From Thermodesulfovibrio sp. 3462-1 (GTDB lineage: Bacteria > Nitrospirota > Thermodesulfovibrionia > Thermodesulfovibrionales > Thermodesulfovibrionaceae), in the NCBI RefSeq assembly GCF_040451425.1, contig NZ_CP144374.1, positions 310,001 to 374,000 on the forward strand: 64,000 nucleotides of DNA. Reading direction: 5' to 3'. This document shows positions 63,622-64,000 of the stretch, in pieces. The notes under the pieces were generated by a model. That model did no database searches. It saw only the letters and a program-made list of their open reading frames with translations, and was not told where the DNA came from. The position numbers and the translations under genes are program-made. Within the stretch, counting starts at the first letter, position 1. The number at the start of each line of letters is the position of its first letter.

Positions 63622-63711
63622 GCTGTCAAAAACAAAATCTAAATGTCAAAAATTTGGCAATATTTAAATTTGTTTTTTTTCTAATGGTAATCTTAGACAA
63701 TTTCCAGAATC

Positions 63712-63727
63712 TGGCATAAATTATGCT
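63712..63727 (+). promoter_or_regulatory. Sigma-54 (RpoN) promoter upstream of fliL
   Basis: TGGCATAAATTATGCT matches the -24/-12 consensus, with GG and GC exactly 10 bp apart. Transcription would start near 63738, leaving a leader of about 30 nt with a GAGGAGGTC ribosome-binding site. The remainder of the 63622-63768 gap is AT-rich and shows no gene. Confidence 0.8.
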
Positions 63728-63768
63728 GAATGTTTTAAATTTAGAAAAGAACTCGAGGAGGTCAAGCT

Positions 63769-64000
63769 ATGCCAAAAGAAACAGCCAAATTACAAAACAA
63801 TGAAAATGAAGCAAAACAACAACCGGAAAAACCGAAGAAAAAAAGTAAATTTCTATTTTTGATTATTGCTATAGTATTGGTAGGTGGTGCAGCAGGAGCT
63901 TATTTTTTTCTCCTGGACAAAGGTAAAGGCACTGAGCATACTAAAAGCTCTACAGCAGAATCTCAGGGTGTAAATTTTGCTCTTGAACCATTTGTGGTAA
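63769..64000 (+). CDS. fliL: Flagellar basal body-associated protein FliL (3' partial)
   Basis: Runs off the window. A basic, Gln/Lys-rich cytoplasmic N-terminus (about 1-27, with PEKPKKKSK), one membrane helix (about 28-48), then a periplasmic linker and the beginning VNFALEPFVV, the typical start of the FliL domain. The upstream RpoN promoter is usual for flagellar genes. The strong GAGGAGGTC site fixes the start. Confidence 0.85.
   Translation, partial: MPKETAKLQNNENEAKQQPEKPKKKSKFLFLIIAIVLVGGAAGAYFFLLDKGKGTEHTKSSTAESQGVNFALEPFVV

Overview
The window is a compact, AT-rich, almost fully coding bacterial chromosome segment. No rRNA, tRNA or transposase was seen. The organism looks like a Gram-negative, anaerobic, probably thermophilic and flagellated bacterium. 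Support: LPS genes (lptF/lptG, kdsD), an outer-membrane barrel protein, a start of fliL, type IV pilus retraction ATPases, a CooC-type nickel-insertion ATPase, a CoA-dehydratase-activase giant, a UbiD decarboxylase and a selenocysteine-containing SelD. The combination and codon style fit the Thermodesulfovibrio group of Nitrospirota; this is an inference from gene content, not from a database search.

Layout. 1-3.4 kb: end of an RNase Z-like hydrolase, then a sensor kinase and an NtrC-type sigma-54 activator. 3.4-9.4 kb (minus): saccharopine dehydrogenase-like protein, pcm, an FAD dehydrogenase, surE, a polyprenyl synthase and mtnA. 9.4-17.5 kb: radical SAM protein, phosphoesterase, scpA, moeA, epimerase, hsp20, selD (in-frame UGA as Sec), mltG and ispG. 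17.5-19.8 kb: a 32-repeat CRISPR array with no cas genes in the window, whose repeat predicts minus-strand crRNA with a type III-like handle and a leader at its right end. 20-23.6 kb: rpmE, DUF1385, prfA, prmC and a C39-like peptidase. 23.6-28.7 kb: glgC, a large hybrid sensor kinase with a NarL-type regulator, and an MFS transporter. 28.8-41.8 kb (minus): glpX, a small FmdB-like zinc ribbon, radC, metG, a RicT-like protein, holB, tmk, a MetE-like protein, small proteins including a COX24-domain peptide, the 1.4-kb-residue activase and ubiD. 42-45.7 kb: aldolase, phosphofructokinase, a Toprim protein, yraN and a coiled-coil membrane protein. 45.7-49.6 kb (minus): lptG, lptF, kdsD and a methyltransferase. 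49.6-51.2 kb: hisA and hisF. 51.3-56.6 kb: a TPR/beta-barrel outer-membrane protein beside a 1258-residue FecR-domain secreted protein. 56.6-59 kb: a stop-broken coiled-coil gene, mazG, cooC and a HAD phosphatase. 59-62 kb: two pilT-type ATPases, a degenerate receiver and a truncated Slp gene. 62 kb to the end: mutL, then a sigma-54 promoter driving fliL.

The most notable observations are: (i) an apparent misplaced spacer integration inside the CRISPR array, with a 36-nt insert flanked by perfect 32-bp direct repeats straddling a spacer-repeat junction; (ii) a recurrent promoter design in which a -10 box ends 5-6 nt before the ATG with no ribosome-binding site, predicting leaderless mRNAs for at least seven genes; (iii) SelD with UGA-encoded selenocysteine and a candidate SECIS hairpin; (iv) the barrel/FecR gene pair as a possible dedicated surface-export system; (v) four helically phased 10-bp repeats before holB; (vi) a histidine kinase whose first membrane helix is coded upstream of any canonical start codon.
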